In this document: one piece after another, positions 61,344-64,000 of the stretch
How the letters are laid out: every line of letters starts with the position of its first letter
How positions within the stretch are numbered: position 1 is the stretch's first letter
Source: Auanema rhodensis
Lineage: Eukaryota > Nematoda > Chromadorea > Rhabditida > Rhabditidae
Assembly: GCA_964057225.1 (NCBI GenBank)
Contig: OZ059898.1
Span: 5,952,001 to 6,016,000 of the forward strand
Length of the DNA stretch: 64,000 nucleotides
Reading direction: 5' to 3'
Position numbers and translations under genes: made by a program
Notes under the pieces: generated by a model
The model's database searches: none
Seen by the model: only the letters and a program-made list of their open reading frames with translations
What the model was told of the DNA's origin: nothing

Positions 61344-63288
61344 TTAGGTAAATGTACTCATTCGACGCTTTTTCAATTCTTTGAAATCCACAGCATTCTT
61401 ATCTGATTCTTTTCCTGCCAAACCAAGCCAACGTAAAAATTTATTGGAGTTGGAAGCAGATACGCAATCTTTCTTCTCACGACAATGTTCTGATGAAGTA
61501 GATCGTTGCGGTCCACTAGATAATCCCTGAAATTAATTATTTTTTTATAAAGATAAGAATTAATTATAAATATTTTACATTTTTATGTTTATCATGATGA
61601 TGTGCAGTATCAATTGACAATTTTTCCATTTGCTCTTGAGTGATATGAAGGTGTTGAACTGTTGACGCATGCACACTATGACGATGTTTTGGCTGAAATT
61701 TAATTATATTTTTGAAAAAAAACAAAACAAAAATAGTATATTATGAATGATTTACCTTGAGTGGTGGATGTGCAGCAATTTCAAGCAGTTTTACGGCTGC
61801 ATCTTCACTGCAAAAAAAAATATATTGTGTTTAATGCTGAAATTGTACTATAAAAATTGTTTTGAAGTGCACAAAACATCTTTATATACTTATTCCGGTT
61901 GAGACAATTCGAAAAATGACATATTTATTCATGATATATTTAGAGTAAATAGTTCAAATGTTAAAAATAGAAAAACATGAACATACCAAGCAGCACGATG
62001 AGCACGGTCACGTTGAAGTTCAATGCTCTTTTGTCGCTCACGTTGTTTTTTCTCTTTCTCCTTCTGTTCAGCTTTTTGAAGCCTCTGAACAAAGATTATA
62101 CATCAATTGAAGTTTTTATTATATTTTTTTAAACTTTAACTATGTGATCAATTTGTCTATTATTATGATGAAAATGAGATAAACCATTTACATACTTTAT
62201 CTTAAATGTATGTATGTATATATGCATATTATAACAATAATATTATATGAATATATTTATATATTTAAAATATTTTTTATTTAAAAAAATTTTAAATTCT
62301 TTTTTTATTTGCAATGCAAAGACCACAAATTTTTATATTTGTGTTCTTAAAAAATATCTTTTTTTTTCCTTTTTTTCAACTTCTTCTTTTCTTATAATAA
62401 TGTTGTAAGAAGAAGATAAATTTGAATTTTCAATAAAGAACGACAACGACTTTTTGTTTTATGGAATCCATACCAAGTGGATGTAAACAATCTCATATAG
62501 AATTTCGAAATATGAAGAGAAGTTAGAGAAGTTTCACTATGCTGCACAAAGTTCGAGCTTGTAAAAACCTTTTGCTGTGTATGGAATAGATTTTGATTGA
62601 AATATGGGGCGAACACTACAAGTAAGTGCTTGTTGTGAAAAAATTTAGAAAGTTCAAAATTTTACTAAAACTTCTGTTTTTTTTTAAATTTTGTAGAAAC
62701 AATAAATCGATTTAAGGCTTATGTTGAACTTTAAAAAGGACATGGACATAGACTACTAATGGTAAACTTTTTGCTTATCTCAGAATATGATTGGAAGCCA
62801 GTGATGATAGCACACAAGAAAAACATTCAAATATTTTTATATATTATATTCAATTTTTTAAATATAATATGTATAATATTTAAAATTATTAGAAAAATAT
62901 GTTAACTGATATGAAACAAGAGATTATTAGTCTGTAACGTCTGTTTACAAAAAACTGAGGAATTGAATGACCTGAGAATGTCGGACAACAGAAAAAAAAA
63001 TTTTCAGAGTGATATATCATAGTAAGTGACAAAACTTTGATGAAAATTGTTGTGACAATTGAAAGAGCAAATGTTAGTTACATATAGTATTTCTCACATT
63101 TACTTTGGTTTATATAATTCATAATCTATCTCTTGTTGATTTTCGTTTTAAAATCTATAATTTGATTATGATATTATTGAATTGACTGTATTATTATTAT
63201 TTTTTTTTATTTCTTTATTATTAAAGAAAAACTAATTTTTTGCTTTCAAACTTACATCAAAATCACTAAATCCGCCAGCAAAAATCAT
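61344..63288 (-). CDS. Unrecognised 159-residue soluble protein with basic coiled-coil and His-rich segment
   Basis: Five exons (63288-63256, 62084-61987, 61807-61756, 61692-61579, 61526-61344) join in phase with good GT-AG sites. Exon 1 reads MIFAGGFSDFD and ends at GTAAGT. Exon 2 is a highly charged helix (RLQKAEQKEKEKKQRERQKS). Exon 3 gives EDAAVKLLEIAAHPPLK. Exon 4 is His-rich (KHRHSVHAS and TAHHHDKHKN). Exon 5 is Ser/Lys-rich with FLRWLGLAGKE and ends KKRRMSTFT. There is no signal peptide or membrane segment. Intron 1 is 1171 nt, the others 63-179 nt. I do not recognise a family; the basic tail and charged helix would suit a nucleic-acid-binding or scaffold protein. Exon 1 is the least certain because of the long intron. 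Confidence 0.65.
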
Positions 63289-64000
63289 AGTCCGTTATCG
63301 GATTAGCTTTACCGTAGCAAGCTGAACAAGTAAAATGAAATGAGAAGAGATTGAAGAATAGGTTCAAAGAGAAGATAGGAAGTAGTTTGTATCACGATAA
63401 TTGAAAAATAAGAGACAGCAGTAAGGAAAGGGGTAGAAGTAAAATGAAGAAGAAATAGAAGACGAAGAAGTAGGAGGGATGATGACAGGGGAGGAGTTTT
63501 AGGATCTGAACTCGGATGAAAGAGAATAAAACGAAAAAAGTGGACATTGAAAACTAAGAAGGCGGGTCATACAGAATGAAAGAAGAGAGAGAGAGCAAAA
63601 GAGAGAGAAACAGAGAGAGAGACAGAGAGAGAAACAGAGAGAAACAGAGAGAGATATTAACAATAAGTACGCAGTACGAAAGATAAAGAGAGACATAGAT
63701 ATTTAGGATCATGTAAGGAAAAAAAGAAATGTTAAATGAAAGAAAAACAAAAATATTTAATCATTTAGGACGCATCGGAAACGCAAGAGCTTCCGTCGTT
63801 ATCGGTAATGCAGGCTTAGATATTCCGTAATTCGGAAGTATGAATGTGCTGTTGAGACTTAAAGGATAGAGGATAAGCAAAAATGGCTTTTTAAACTTAT
63901 GAAGATGAATAGTTTGAGAAGAAGATTTGAAGGAAGGATGAAAATAATCTTGAAGGTGTAAAGTGATAATGACATATGCAACTAAAATAAGGATGGAACG
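63289..64000. promoter_or_regulatory. Purine-rich upstream region of the last gene
   Basis: The plus strand is rich in GA from about 63330 to 63680, including an AGAGAGAGA microsatellite at 63585-63655. Its position before a minus-strand start and its likeness to the GA-rich DNA upstream of mdt-15 and the microprotein gene suggest a promoter region. No gene is seen in it. Confidence 0.35.

Overview
The window reads as nuclear DNA of a nematode. It is AT-rich, most introns are 41-60 nt, and several genes have a 3' splice acceptor at or just before the start codon with no upstream exon, as expected for spliced-leader trans-splicing. The recognisable genes (lin-36 type THAP protein, AUP1, CCT zeta, Prp28/DDX23, MED15 and an act-5-like actin) have C. 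elegans counterparts that I recall on chromosome III, so this is probably a chromosome III (Nigon C) block. I cannot name the species.

Layout. 1-6.7 kb has no secure gene, only possible minus-strand exons at 1.4-2.8 kb. Then: secreted double-PEBP protein (+, 6706-9524); actin (+, 11506-13541); tyrosinase with two ShK domains (-, 14435-16871); 7 kb of repeat-bearing intergenic DNA; a probable minus-strand operon of lin-36, AUP1 and a mitochondrial RbfA-like gene (29087 down to 23942, with gaps of 283 and 286 nt). Only 483 nt separates it from the divergent plus-strand pair cct-6 and ddx-23 (29571-41017). ddx-23 holds a 5.9 kb intron inside helicase motif VI. mdt-15 (MED15) lies at 43618-46643. 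A 79-codon membrane microprotein gene spans 8.6 kb (-, 57039-48399). An ML-domain secreted protein (-, 59256-58588) and an unrecognised 159-residue gene (-, 63288-61344) end the window.

The expressed set mixes housekeeping functions (chaperonin, spliceosome, mitochondrial ribosome assembly, ER lipid droplet/ERAD, transcription) with secreted or surface products (tyrosinase, PEBP, ML, microprotein). The actin and the ML gene carry TGATAA sites upstream, which suggests intestinal expression.

The most unusual signals are a high share of GC-AG introns (six forced by reading frame among roughly 100 inferred), the cryptic three-exon membrane microprotein in giant introns, the ddx-23 intron with a long internal open frame, and a dispersed near-palindromic motif associated with pyrimidine tracts. 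I saw no tRNA, rRNA, CRISPR array or intact transposon. Exon models were derived by eye from reading frame, splice sites and family resemblance; no search was run.
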